A DNA stretch of 35,294 bases, from the NCBI GenBank assembly GCA_023139105.1, contig JAGLOF010000145.1, positions 1-35,294 of the forward strand, written 5' to 3'. The DNA comes from a bacterium (GTDB lineage Bacteria > Zhuqueibacterota > QNDG01 > JAGLOF01). Positions 7,752 to 17,280 of the stretch are shown here, one piece after another (position 1 is the stretch's first letter; each line of letters opens with the position of its first letter). The position numbers and the translations under genes are program-made. Under the pieces are notes generated by a model that saw only the letters and a list, made by a program, of their open reading frames with translations, had not been told where the DNA came from and did not search any database.

Positions 7752-9899
7752 ATGCGATATATAAAAATTTTCCAGATACTGCTTTCTATCACTGTTTATT
7801 TCTATTCGACTCAAATATTCGCCCAGGAACAGGCAATTGTATGTGAATTTTTAGAGATGTCGTTTGAAGAGTTGATGAATGTAGAATTAACCACTGCCGG
7901 TAAAAGGCCGGAAGTCATCAATGAGATTCCGGCAAGTGTTGTGATAATTACCCGTGAAGATATACAGAACTATGGTTATAGATCAATCAGTGAAATCTTA
8001 CAGAATGTAAACGGATTATATTCAATTTCTGATATAATTGTTTCGCCAAATTTGGGAGTACGTGGTTTCTGCTCTTTAGAGCCAAATGCTAATATTGTCT
8101 ATCTTGTTAATGGAGTAAACCAGGTTTGGGGTGGGTATTCTTTCAGTATATTTTCTATTATTAATATCCCTGTTGAAGCTATTGATAGAATTGAAGTTAT
8201 AAAGGGGCCGGCTTCAATTAATTATGGCAGCGGGGCATTCTATGGTGTGATCAATGTGATTACAAATCAAGCATTAAAAGAAGGCAATTCAGTCTCGACT
8301 TCAAATTCCATTGCATCTGACGGAACATATGACGTAAGTGCGCGATTGACCGGCCGGCAGGGTGATTTGGAATATACTGTCAACATCGGATTAAATAAGC
8401 AATGTATTGATCAGCCGTTTAATAAGATTCTGGACTCACTTCAAACGCTTGACGGATCTTATACTACAAATATGGGATCATTAAAAGATATGACCAGGAA
8501 CTTTGGAAAACATTGTGATATATCAGGATCAATGAATGGCTTGTATACTAATATCAGTCTTGATGAAGGGGAATTACATGGAATAGCATGGACAGTGCCG
8601 GTTAAAGATCATTATTTTAATTTTACTGACAGAGCTTCAAGATTTCAGCTCGGTTACAAAAAACAGATTGCAGACATTGTAACTGTTGATTGCAATATCC
8701 AGTACAGTTCAATAACCAGGAAGAATGTTTTTGCTTTTCAGCCACATGACTGGGGTGTGCAATACATGGATGGGAGCAGATGTAATTTTGACTTCAATAT
8801 GTTTATAACGCCTTCGGAAGAGTTTGACATTGCTTTCGGTTTGAACAGGATTTCAGAGACAAATGTCTCTAATTATTATGATATACCTGACTGGCTGCTC
8901 AATAATTACTATACAGATACTAATGGCGATCCAATCATTACCAATGCTGTTTATTCACAGATTAAGTATAAATTATTTAAAAATGTGACTGCTTTTGTCG
9001 GTTTGAGGCTAGAACAGATGCAAAAATATAAACTTCTTTCAAATCAAGGATATGGTACTCCTACTGCCGTAGTCTTTAAGGGGAATTACAATAATGAGAA
9101 GATCTCAGTTATTCCCAGATTATCTACAATATTCAATATAAATAAATATAATGTTGTGAAATTTATGTATGGTGAGGCAATCAGCCGCCCTTCTTTTTTT
9201 GAAAATCATGACATGCTTATCTGGTTTCAACAAAAGGTGCTCCAGCCCGAATGGATTAAAACTTATGAAATGAATTATTTAAGCATGCCATTTCCCAGAT
9301 TATCCATTAATTTTAGTGTATATCATAACAGCCTTGAAAACTTAATCGTCAGGAATCAGGGTTTTGATGCTGACGGGAAGTTTTATAATTACCGTGTAAA
9401 TGCAGGAGAAATTATTACAAAGGGAGTGGAACTTCAAGTTGTCACATATCCTATAGAGAATATGAAGTTTGATCTGGCAATGAGTTACCAAGACTCAAAA
9501 GATATTGCCAATCCGGATATTGAACTGGCCTATGCCCCTAAAATTTTAGGCTATTTCAAGGCATTCTACAATATTAATAAAAATGTTACTACTAGTATGA
9601 TAGTAAATTATATGGATATAATGAAATCTGAATTCAGCCATACACCAGTTGATCAATCTGATCCGAATTCACCTCCTATAGGTAGAATTGGCAATGATAC
9701 TAATAGTTATTTCAATGTAAATGCAAATCTTAAAATTAAAAATGTTCTAACAAATAGGTTGGTTTTTAATTTGAGATGTACTAATATTTTAAATGTAGAT
9801 ATGTACTCTCCGACAACTTCATACAGTGCGTGGTCGAAAAAAGGAATCATTTTAAGTGGTAGAGTTTTTACTATAAATGCTGGATATGAATTTAAATAA
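7752..9899 (+). CDS. TonB-dependent outer-membrane receptor (TBDT3)
   Basis: A 715-residue receptor. Its signal peptide is unrelated to those of TBDT1 and TBDT2 and ends in QIFAQE. The mature N-terminus is the same EMSFEELMNVELTTAGK...NEIPASV module, identical at DNA level to TBDT1 over 59 bp. The plug has LGVRGFCSL, LVNGVNQ and KGPASINYGSGAFYG. The protein ends in GYEFK, so one Lys follows the usual terminal Phe. AAGGAG at 7738-7743 overlaps the stop of TBDT2, and the genes are 12 bp apart, so they should be co-transcribed. Ligand unknown. Confidence 0.92.
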   Translation: MRYIKIFQILLSITVYFYSTQIFAQEQAIVCEFLEMSFEELMNVELTTAGKRPEVINEIPASVVIITREDIQNYGYRSISEILQNVNGLYSISDIIVSPNLGVRGFCSLEPNANIVYLVNGVNQVWGGYSFSIFSIINIPVEAIDRIEVIKGPASINYGSGAFYGVINVITNQALKEGNSVSTSNSIASDGTYDVSARLTGRQGDLEYTVNIGLNKQCIDQPFNKILDSLQTLDGSYTTNMGSLKDMTRNFGKHCDISGSMNGLYTNISLDEGELHGIAWTVPVKDHYFNFTDRASRFQLGYKKQIADIVTVDCNIQYSSITRKNVFAFQPHDWGVQYMDGSRCNFDFNMFITPSEEFDIAFGLNRISETNVSNYYDIPDWLLNNYYTDTNGDPIITNAVYSQIKYKLFKNVTAFVGLRLEQMQKYKLLSNQGYGTPTAVVFKGNYNNEKISVIPRLSTIFNINKYNVVKFMYGEAISRPSFFENHDMLIWFQQKVLQPEWIKTYEMNYLSMPFPRLSINFSVYHNSLENLIVRNQGFDADGKFYNYRVNAGEIITKGVELQVVTYPIENMKFDLAMSYQDSKDIANPDIELAYAPKILGYFKAFYNINKNVTTSMIVNYMDIMKSEFSHTPVDQSDPNSPPIGRIGNDTNSYFNVNANLKIKNVLTNRLVFNLRCTNILNVDMYSPTTSYSAWSKKGIILSGRVFTINAGYEFK
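7848..7906 (+). repeat. 59-bp identical module shared with TBDT1, copy 2
   Basis: Matches 3243-3301 at every base by eye, within genes that are otherwise clearly diverged. A further identical run, GAGATTCCGGCAAGTGT, follows a few codons later and is also present in TBDT2 and TBDT4. Confidence 0.88.
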
Positions 9900-9940
9900 A
9901 ATATAATTTAAATATTTTTGAAATAGTGGGGGGATATGAA

Positions 9941-12079
9941 ATGAAAGCAAAATTTTTATTACGGATGTTCTTCGTGGTGATAATTTTTGGCCTGTTGCCA
10001 CAAAGTTTATTCGCTCAGCAGCAACTCAAGGTCAATGATTTATTTGAAATGTCTTTTGATGATTTGTTTAAGATTACAATTATTACTGCCGGCAAAAAAC
10101 CGGAAGCCATCAATGAGATTCCGGCAAGTGTATCCATAATCACACGAGAAGAAATAGAAAGATATGGATACATGTCTATAAATGAAATATTGAGCAATAT
10201 TCCCGGATTATATGCAATAGATAGTCATGCATACCCCGGTGTTGTATTTGGTGTACGAGGTTTCTGGTCGGGTTGGCCGAGAAACGTTATAATCTTAGTT
10301 AATGGTGTAGAACAGTCCAATAGTTATGGTGTCTACCATATGCAGAATGTTAACATGCCGGTAGAAGCAATTGACAGGATTGAAGTTGTAAGAGGACCAA
10401 TGTCAATAATGTATGGGAGCGGTGCTTTTCTGGGAGCTATAAATATAATTACAAATAAAAATTATAAAGAGTATTCAAAATCTCTGGTATCGGTCTCTTA
10501 TGGCTCAGAGAATACACGCCGAGCGGCTTTAAGACATTCAAGTTTAATAAATGGTTGCAAGCTGGTATTCAATGCCGGTTATTATGATAGCGATGGTCCT
10601 GATGAACCGCTTAGCAAAATAGTATCTGATATTTCAGTGCTTGAAGAATTATATGGAATCTCAGAGGCAAATAATAATTTAACAACAGATAGGAGACTTG
10701 AGGAAAGTAATATATACTTTGACCTCTCAGGTGAATATAATGATTTCTTTGCCAATATCAGCCTTAATCAAAGCAAAAGAGAAGAATATCATTTCTGGCC
10801 GTCATTTTCTGATGGATTATTAGATGAGATGAATTTTACAACGATTCTATTCGGTTATAAGAAAAAAATAAGTGACAGTTTCTCGATAAAGGGTATTTAT
10901 AAATATTGGCTTTCATCTTATTGGCGGGAGTTTGACTATTTTAAAAAGGATTTTTACGGGCAGGAGTTGGATAATTCCAGAACACAAAAAATTGAATTTA
11001 ATGCTATCTATAATCATATTAAAAATTTTGATATGATTTTTGGAGTAAACTATGAAACTTTCAATCGAAAGTTTAAACTTGATATAAGGGATATTGTTAT
11101 TTTAAATACGGGTTCATATATAGATAATATTGATAATTTAGCTGTGTTTTCTCAGGCAAATTTGTATTTTTCTAAAAAAGTCAAATTAATATTGGGTGCC
11201 AGGTTTGAAAAGCAATTTAAATATGAGTGTGAATATATTAATAATGAAATTTCTGCAATAGAGAATTATAGTTTTGAACTGAAAGGTTTTGAATTGCTTC
11301 CTCGTATAGCAGTAGTTTGTGCTGTTAATAACGATAATGTAATAAAACTCCTTTATGGAACGGCTGTGAAACTTCCAACCGTTTTTGATGTAACTAATCA
11401 AATGGTCAGTGGAGGTGAGGATTTGAAGTCTGAACATATTAATACTTATGAAATAAATTACATTGCAAATTTTTCATCACGTTATACTTTGAACACATCT
11501 ATATTTAAAAACAATCTTAATAATTTGCTTACAGCACACCCTCAATTTGATGATGAAGGTAATTGGGCTCCTAAAATTACCAATTCAGGCAAGATGCAAA
11601 CAATTGGTGTTGAAGTAATTGTTAAGGGAAGGCCGGTTGATGATTTTCTATTTGAACTTAGCGGCACTTATCAAGAAACAAAAAATCTTGGGGCAGATCT
11701 GAATGAACTCAAAGTAGGTTATTCGCCCAACTTGTTGGGACATCTGAAATGTGCATATCATTTCAATTCAAATATAACAATATCCTTTACAGGTAAATAT
11801 GTGGATGAAATGGAAACATTTTGGGATGCGACAAAATTAAATCCAAATAGCAGCTTTGGCGGCAGAGCGGGCAGCAAGGTTGATGAATACTTCACTTTGG
11901 ATGGAAACCTAAGAATACACAATTTCTTAAAAAAAAGGTGTTATCTGAACATAAGATGCTCAAATCTATTTAATGCCGATTATCTCTTTCCCGTCTATAC
12001 TAACAATAGAGGATGGGCAGATAAAGGTTCATGGGGATATGGCAGGAAGATACTTTTAACAGTTGGTAGAAAATTTTAA
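9941..12079 (+). CDS. TonB-dependent outer-membrane receptor (TBDT4)
   Basis: A 712-residue receptor with a signal peptide ending in SLFAQQQ. The mature start has a looser form of the shared module (EMSFDDLFKITIITAGKKPE, then NEIPASV). The plug has FGVRGFWSGW, LVNGVEQ and RGPMSIMYGSGAF, and the barrel ends in GRKF. The ATG at 9941 is chosen because GGGGGGA at 9928-9933 gives normal spacing to it. A GTG at 9926 would need that G-run to be coding and has no ribosome binding site. A deleted copy of a close relative of this gene lies in the scar at 5302-5352. HK2 follows 51 bp downstream. Confidence 0.9.
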   Translation: MKAKFLLRMFFVVIIFGLLPQSLFAQQQLKVNDLFEMSFDDLFKITIITAGKKPEAINEIPASVSIITREEIERYGYMSINEILSNIPGLYAIDSHAYPGVVFGVRGFWSGWPRNVIILVNGVEQSNSYGVYHMQNVNMPVEAIDRIEVVRGPMSIMYGSGAFLGAINIITNKNYKEYSKSLVSVSYGSENTRRAALRHSSLINGCKLVFNAGYYDSDGPDEPLSKIVSDISVLEELYGISEANNNLTTDRRLEESNIYFDLSGEYNDFFANISLNQSKREEYHFWPSFSDGLLDEMNFTTILFGYKKKISDSFSIKGIYKYWLSSYWREFDYFKKDFYGQELDNSRTQKIEFNAIYNHIKNFDMIFGVNYETFNRKFKLDIRDIVILNTGSYIDNIDNLAVFSQANLYFSKKVKLILGARFEKQFKYECEYINNEISAIENYSFELKGFELLPRIAVVCAVNNDNVIKLLYGTAVKLPTVFDVTNQMVSGGEDLKSEHINTYEINYIANFSSRYTLNTSIFKNNLNNLLTAHPQFDDEGNWAPKITNSGKMQTIGVEVIVKGRPVDDFLFELSGTYQETKNLGADLNELKVGYSPNLLGHLKCAYHFNSNITISFTGKYVDEMETFWDATKLNPNSSFGGRAGSKVDEYFTLDGNLRIHNFLKKRCYLNIRCSNLFNADYLFPVYTNNRGWADKGSWGYGRKILLTVGRKF

Positions 12080-12130
12080 TGTTTATTGGAAATAATTGCG
12101 AAATGATGAGTCAATAGGGAGTATTTAAAA

Positions 12131-14821
12131 ATGATGACTGATGACAGCATATACCGAGAACTTTTTGAATTATCTCAAAATGCAATTCTACTGCTTGATC
12201 CCGTATTAGGCAGGTATATGGATTGTAATCCAGCAGCATTGCATCTCTTTGGAGTCAGGTCAAAGGAAGAGTTTCTAAAGTCTGGCCCTGTTGCTTTATC
12301 ACCTGATATCCAGCCTGATGGTAGCAAATCCTCTGTCAAAGCTATTGAATTGATTGCCATTGCATTGGAACAAGGAGTTTATTCATGGGAGTGGATACAT
12401 AAAAAGAATAATGGAGAATGTTTTCCTGTATTGGTTCAGGCAACAAAATTTGAGATGAAGGGGCAGGTTCTCCTGATGGGTGTCATTCAGGATATTACAT
12501 TGCGGAAAGAGGCTGAAAAAAAACTGGCTCTATTTAAATACGCTTTGGAATCTGCATCTGATGCCATTGGTATGTCAACACCTGATGGTAGGCATTACTA
12601 TCAGAATCGGGCTTTTGATGAGATGTTCGGAGATATCAGTGCTGATCCTCCCGGATCTGTCTATGTATCTGAAGAGTGTGGAAGAGATGTATTTAATACT
12701 ATAATGTCCGGTAATCGCTGGGTGGGTGAAGTGGAGATGTTCGGTGAGGGTGGAGATATTTTTAATGTTTTTCTCCGCGCTTATGCAATCAAAGATAATA
12801 CCGGAGAGATTTTGGGCTTAGTCGGAGTACATACTGATATCACTACCCGAAAAAAAGCAGAAGCCACACTAAAAGATAGTGAAGAGAGATTCCGTCTTAT
12901 GTCTCTCTTAATCAGTGATCTTATCTATGAATGGGATCTGAAAACAGATCATCTTGAATGGTTTGGAGGTATTGATGAGAGGCTGGGATTTGAAAAGGGT
13001 GAAATATCCAGTGATATTACAGCATGGCTTGGCCTCATCCATCCTGAAGATATGGAGAGGCTTGGTAATGCTGTAGAGTATCACAGGACTACAGGGGAAG
13101 ATATTGATATCCGCTATCGAATCCAAACAAAAGATGGTCATTACCGTTACTGGTGGGACAAAGGAATTGCTATCTTCGGAGACGAAGGACGTCCTATTCG
13201 TCTTATAGGTGCATGCACGGATATAACTGAACAGGTAGAGGCTGAAAAGACGCTTGTCTTTAAAGAGAATATTATTGAATCAGCATCCAGTGCCATTGTC
13301 ACATCAACACTTGATGGCAGAATAACCTCTTTTAATCCGGCATTTAAACAAATATGGAAGATAGGTAAAAAAGATAAGGTATTAGGAGAGCATTTTTCTA
13401 CTTTCTGGATGACGGAAGACATCCTTGAGATAATAACTGAAGCTTTACAAACTATCGGGAAGTGGTATGGAGTAATAAAGGCGAGACGACCGGACGGCAG
13501 TATGTTTGACGTGCAGGTGGCAGCGGCAACAGTCTATGATAAAGATGGTAATCCTGTCAGCCTCATGTCTTCATCTGTTGATATTACAGAACGCAAACAA
13601 GCTGAAACTAAATTAAAGAAGAGCGAAGAACGCTTTAGACTGCTAACCAACAATTTGCCGTCGGTCATGATTTATCAGGTGTTGGTAATGTCTGATTTGA
13701 AAAGACAATTTACTTATGTAAGTGATACGGTAAGAACGTTGAATGAAGTCACTCCCGAAGAAGTTCTGGCAGATAAGGACAAACTATATGGCCAGGTTCT
13801 TCCCGAATACATGCCGGAATTGATAAGGAGAGAAGAGCAAGCTATTAAAAAAATGCATATTTTTCGCTGTGAAGTCAAAATGCGTATGCCCAGTGGAAAG
13901 ATCAAGTGGTTTGAACTGGCATCCGTTCCTCATCGCCAGGCTGACGGATCTATTGTTTTTGATGGTGTAGAGATAGATATTACAGAACGTATTTGTATGC
14001 AGGAAATGATGATCCAGTCGGAAAAGATGCTATCTGTTGGAGGGTTGGCAGCAGGCATGGCCCATGAGATAAATAATCCATTGGCAGGAATGATGCAGAG
14101 TTCTCAGGTTTTACTGAATCGGCTTACGGGAAAGCTGCCGGCTAATGTTAAAGCTGCTATAGAAAGTGGTACGGATATGGATACAATTAAGGCCTATATG
14201 GAAAAGAGAGATATTATCAATCAACTTAAAAATATTCATGAATCCGGAACCAGGGCAGCAAAAATTGTTGATAATATGCTCAGTTTTGCCAGAAAGAGTG
14301 AATCAACTGCACACTCGGTTCAAATTCCCGCACTACTTGACAAGACAGTCGAGCTGGCAGCAAATGATTATAACCTGATAAATAAATTTGATTTTAAGCA
14401 GATAAATATTATCCGGAATTATGAAACGAATCTTTCTGCTGTTCCATGTGAGGCTACCAAAATTCAACAGGTTCTGTTAAATATTCTTAAAAATGGTGCC
14501 GAGGCTATGAACTGTTTTCAGTTGAAGTTACCAGAAAAATCAAGGAAATCTTATTATCCTGAGTTTATTTTACGAATTGCCAGTGAAAGGGATATGATAA
14601 GGATTGAGATAGAGGATAATGGTGTCGGTATGGATGAGAAAAAGCGTAAACGAATTTTTGAACCTTTTTTTACAACAAAACCTGTAGGAGAGGGTACTGG
14701 CTTGGGTCTATCTGTCTCCTATTTCATTATTACTGAAAATCATAATGGAACAATGAAAGTTGAATCTACAGAGGATGGCGGGACATGTTTTATTATTCGG
14801 CTGCCATTTGAAGTTGAGTGA
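12131..14821 (+). CDS. Multi-PAS sensor histidine kinase without membrane segments (HK2)
   Basis: An 896-residue kinase with no signal peptide or transmembrane segment, so probably cytoplasmic. Five PAS domains can be traced (about 5-125, 130-240, 250-370, 375-490 and 498-620), several followed by the usual DITxRKxAE linker. The HisKA motif [12 protein letters not shown] contains phospho-acceptor His645. The ATPase domain has [17 protein letters not shown] and [18 protein letters not shown]. Its catalytic core and first PAS domain (LSPDIQPDG) closely resemble those of HK1 (LSPEFQQDG), so the two are paralogues. There is no receiver domain and no response regulator nearby. AGGGAG at 12116-12121 supports the start; the second Met codon at 12134 is an equal alternative. 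Confidence 0.92.
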   Translation: MMTDDSIYRELFELSQNAILLLDPVLGRYMDCNPAALHLFGVRSKEEFLKSGPVALSPDIQPDGSKSSVKAIELIAIALEQGVYSWEWIHKKNNGECFPVLVQATKFEMKGQVLLMGVIQDITLRKEAEKKLALFKYALESASDAIGMSTPDGRHYYQNRAFDEMFGDISADPPGSVYVSEECGRDVFNTIMSGNRWVGEVEMFGEGGDIFNVFLRAYAIKDNTGEILGLVGVHTDITTRKKAEATLKDSEERFRLMSLLISDLIYEWDLKTDHLEWFGGIDERLGFEKGEISSDITAWLGLIHPEDMERLGNAVEYHRTTGEDIDIRYRIQTKDGHYRYWWDKGIAIFGDEGRPIRLIGACTDITEQVEAEKTLVFKENIIESASSAIVTSTLDGRITSFNPAFKQIWKIGKKDKVLGEHFSTFWMTEDILEIITEALQTIGKWYGVIKARRPDGSMFDVQVAAATVYDKDGNPVSLMSSSVDITERKQAETKLKKSEERFRLLTNNLPSVMIYQVLVMSDLKRQFTYVSDTVRTLNEVTPEEVLADKDKLYGQVLPEYMPELIRREEQAIKKMHIFRCEVKMRMPSGKIKWFELASVPHRQADGSIVFDGVEIDITERICMQEMMIQSEKMLSVGGLAAGMAHEINNPLAGMMQSSQVLLNRLTGKLPANVKAAIESGTDMDTIKAYMEKRDIINQLKNIHESGTRAAKIVDNMLSFARKSESTAHSVQIPALLDKTVELAANDYNLINKFDFKQINIIRNYETNLSAVPCEATKIQQVLLNILKNGAEAMNCFQLKLPEKSRKSYYPEFILRIASERDMIRIEIEDNGVGMDEKKRKRIFEPFFTTKPVGEGTGLGLSVSYFIITENHNGTMKVESTEDGGTCFIIRLPFEVE

Positions 14822-14868
14822 TTTAAACAGATGTACATAAATATTTTTCATATATGGAGACCAAAACT

Positions 14869-17196
14869 ATGAAGAATCAACCCAAAATGAGAATATTTAT
14901 ATTTTTCTGTAAGAAAGTGCAAACGAATGTTATTGTATTCTTTTTTCTGCTTCAATTCACCCCTTGTTCTTCTCAGGAAATCAATAAAATACAGTTAAAT
15001 GATCTTGTTAATATGTCTATTGAAGAGTTGATGGATATTAAAATCGTTACAGCATCGAAGCATGAACAAAGATTTATTGAAGCACCTGCAACTATGGAAA
15101 TAATTACATCAGAGCAGATTCGGCAGAGAGGATACGTCGATGTAGAACAACTGCTGCACGACCTGCCCGGCTTTGATATCTCGCGTGGAAATGGGACGAT
15201 CTATTCTCAAATTTATCAAAGAGGGTACAGATCTAACAATACAGATAGGACACTGTTATTAGTTGATGGTATTGAAGAAAATGATTTATGGAAAGGTGCT
15301 GCCTGGATTTCACGTCAATACCCAATTAGTAATATTAAAAGAGTTGAAATTGTTTACGGACCTGCCTCTACTATATATGGTGCAAATGCTTTTGTGGGAG
15401 TTATAAATATTATCACCAAAGATCCGGAAGATATCATTAAAGAAGGACAACACTTTGGGGTCATTTCCCGGATTGCTTATGGAACATGGAATACCAGGTA
15501 TACTGATATCACAGTAGCGGCCAGATATGAGCCGGTTTCTTTCACACTGACAGGGCGTGTATATAAATCCGATGAAATGGATTTGTCAAAATTTCAAGAT
15601 TTCGATTACAACCTAGATGCTTACAATGTTGACTATTATAAAAACAGATTGGGTACAAATGATGAGACATTAATAAATTTAGCCATGAGATTAGATAGAG
15701 AGGGTTATTATAATGTTTCTCATGTCGGATTTGAGAAGCCCCATTATAGCAACCCCACAGATGATTGGCTGATCCATGCCAAACTCAAAATTCAGGACTT
15801 TACACTGGGTTTTCAAACCTGGAAACGGGATGAAGGCTATGGTGCCTGGTATCGTGACGATTATAATTTATATTGTGGTGGAAGATGGATTCCCGCCAAT
15901 ACATTTCTTTATGTGAAATACGAGACTAAACTGAATGAAAAACTTACGTTCTCAAGCTTTACACGATTTAAGAATCATGTTCTTGATGGAGATAGTAGAG
16001 ATATTTATTATATAGGTTATTTTAATGGCGAGTATGGCCTGGATGATTTGATAGCCGTTGACTCTGTAGATGTTGCCTCACCCGCACAGTCTTACTGGGA
16101 CGATAGCTGGTGGTATGTACGGTCCAGGCAGTTAAGAACGGAGTTTAATACGGTGTACACCCCCTCCGAGAAATGGAGGCTGGTTGCCGGACTGGAATAT
16201 AGGAGCAGCCATATTCAAGGAACATATGTCAGTAGTCTGGAGAAGAATCCCAGTGAGAGGGGTTTCCCGAGAGACAAAGCCGGTACAGGGCTGCCAGGTG
16301 GAAATCATTATGAGCATAGAGACATCGGATTCTATACTCAAGCCACATACAAACCAAAGAAAAATCTCAGTCTGGTTCTTGGCGGCCGCATTGATGATAA
16401 CAAAATAAGAAAAACCGGGGGATACGGTACGGTCTTAAATCCTAAAATTGCATTTGTTTACTCACCTTCCGGGTTTGTTGCTAAAGCAATTTATTCGACG
16501 GCTTTTAAAGATGCAGATAACTGGACAAAATATTCGACAACCAGTGGAAGGGAATTACCCAATCCGACTCTTGAACCTGAGAGAGTTAAAAATCTTGAGA
16601 CCAGTTTAGGCTGGTATGTAACCAAAAATCTATTTGCAGATATTACAGCCTATCATTCCTGGTGTAGTGATGTAGTCGGTACTGCCACTGTAGCATATGG
16701 AGGAGGTACAACTACTCAACACAGAGCGATTGGCTCTCTTCAAATCAGGGGTACACAGATCAGAGCAAAATATAAGAATTCTAATTATGATGCTTATCTA
16801 TATTATACATATTCTGATCCGCAAAACACGGAAGGAGAATCAGATATCAGAATTGGGGATATAGCCGGTCATCGAATTAATTTTGGCATCAATGCCAGAT
16901 ACTTTGATCATCTAAATCTGAACTTACGAATGAATTATGTCGGAGAACGAAAGACCGGGGAAGAAACCACTATTTCGAATAATCCTTTTGATGTGATCGA
17001 TGCATATACTGTTTTTCATGGCGCCATTACTTATAAAAATATAATCGGAGGTATATCGCTACAACTGGCCATCAATAATGTTTTTAATACAGAATATTTC
17101 CATCCGGGTGTCAGAAGTGCGGATGGTGTTTATTATGCGGCCCGAATGCCGCAGAACAGACGGAATTTTATATTAAAACTGATGTATGACTTTTAA
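14869..17196 (+). CDS. TonB-dependent outer-membrane receptor (TBDT5)
   Basis: A 775-residue receptor. The signal peptide ends near PCSSQE. The mature start reads NMSIEELMDIKIVTASK, a distant form of the module in TBDT1-4. The plug shows LLVDGIEEND and YGPASTIYGANAFVGVINI, and the barrel ends in LMYDF. The ATG at 14869 is preferred over the one at 14854: GGAGA at 14856-14860 sits eight bases before 14869, while nothing like a ribosome binding site precedes 14854. The gene lies 47 bp after HK2 and may be co-transcribed with it. By sequence it is outside the TBDT1-4 subgroup. Ligand unknown. Confidence 0.9.
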   Translation: MKNQPKMRIFIFFCKKVQTNVIVFFFLLQFTPCSSQEINKIQLNDLVNMSIEELMDIKIVTASKHEQRFIEAPATMEIITSEQIRQRGYVDVEQLLHDLPGFDISRGNGTIYSQIYQRGYRSNNTDRTLLLVDGIEENDLWKGAAWISRQYPISNIKRVEIVYGPASTIYGANAFVGVINIITKDPEDIIKEGQHFGVISRIAYGTWNTRYTDITVAARYEPVSFTLTGRVYKSDEMDLSKFQDFDYNLDAYNVDYYKNRLGTNDETLINLAMRLDREGYYNVSHVGFEKPHYSNPTDDWLIHAKLKIQDFTLGFQTWKRDEGYGAWYRDDYNLYCGGRWIPANTFLYVKYETKLNEKLTFSSFTRFKNHVLDGDSRDIYYIGYFNGEYGLDDLIAVDSVDVASPAQSYWDDSWWYVRSRQLRTEFNTVYTPSEKWRLVAGLEYRSSHIQGTYVSSLEKNPSERGFPRDKAGTGLPGGNHYEHRDIGFYTQATYKPKKNLSLVLGGRIDDNKIRKTGGYGTVLNPKIAFVYSPSGFVAKAIYSTAFKDADNWTKYSTTSGRELPNPTLEPERVKNLETSLGWYVTKNLFADITAYHSWCSDVVGTATVAYGGGTTTQHRAIGSLQIRGTQIRAKYKNSNYDAYLYYTYSDPQNTEGESDIRIGDIAGHRINFGINARYFDHLNLNLRMNYVGERKTGEETTISNNPFDVIDAYTVFHGAITYKNIIGGISLQLAINNVFNTEYFHPGVRSADGVYYAARMPQNRRNFILKLMYDF

Positions 17197-17280
17197 AATA
17201 TCTCTGGAGAGTTGATTAATCTGTAAATAGAAGTAGGCTCAGAGTTTGCGGATAATTGTGTAATCAGTCTGGAGGACAAA

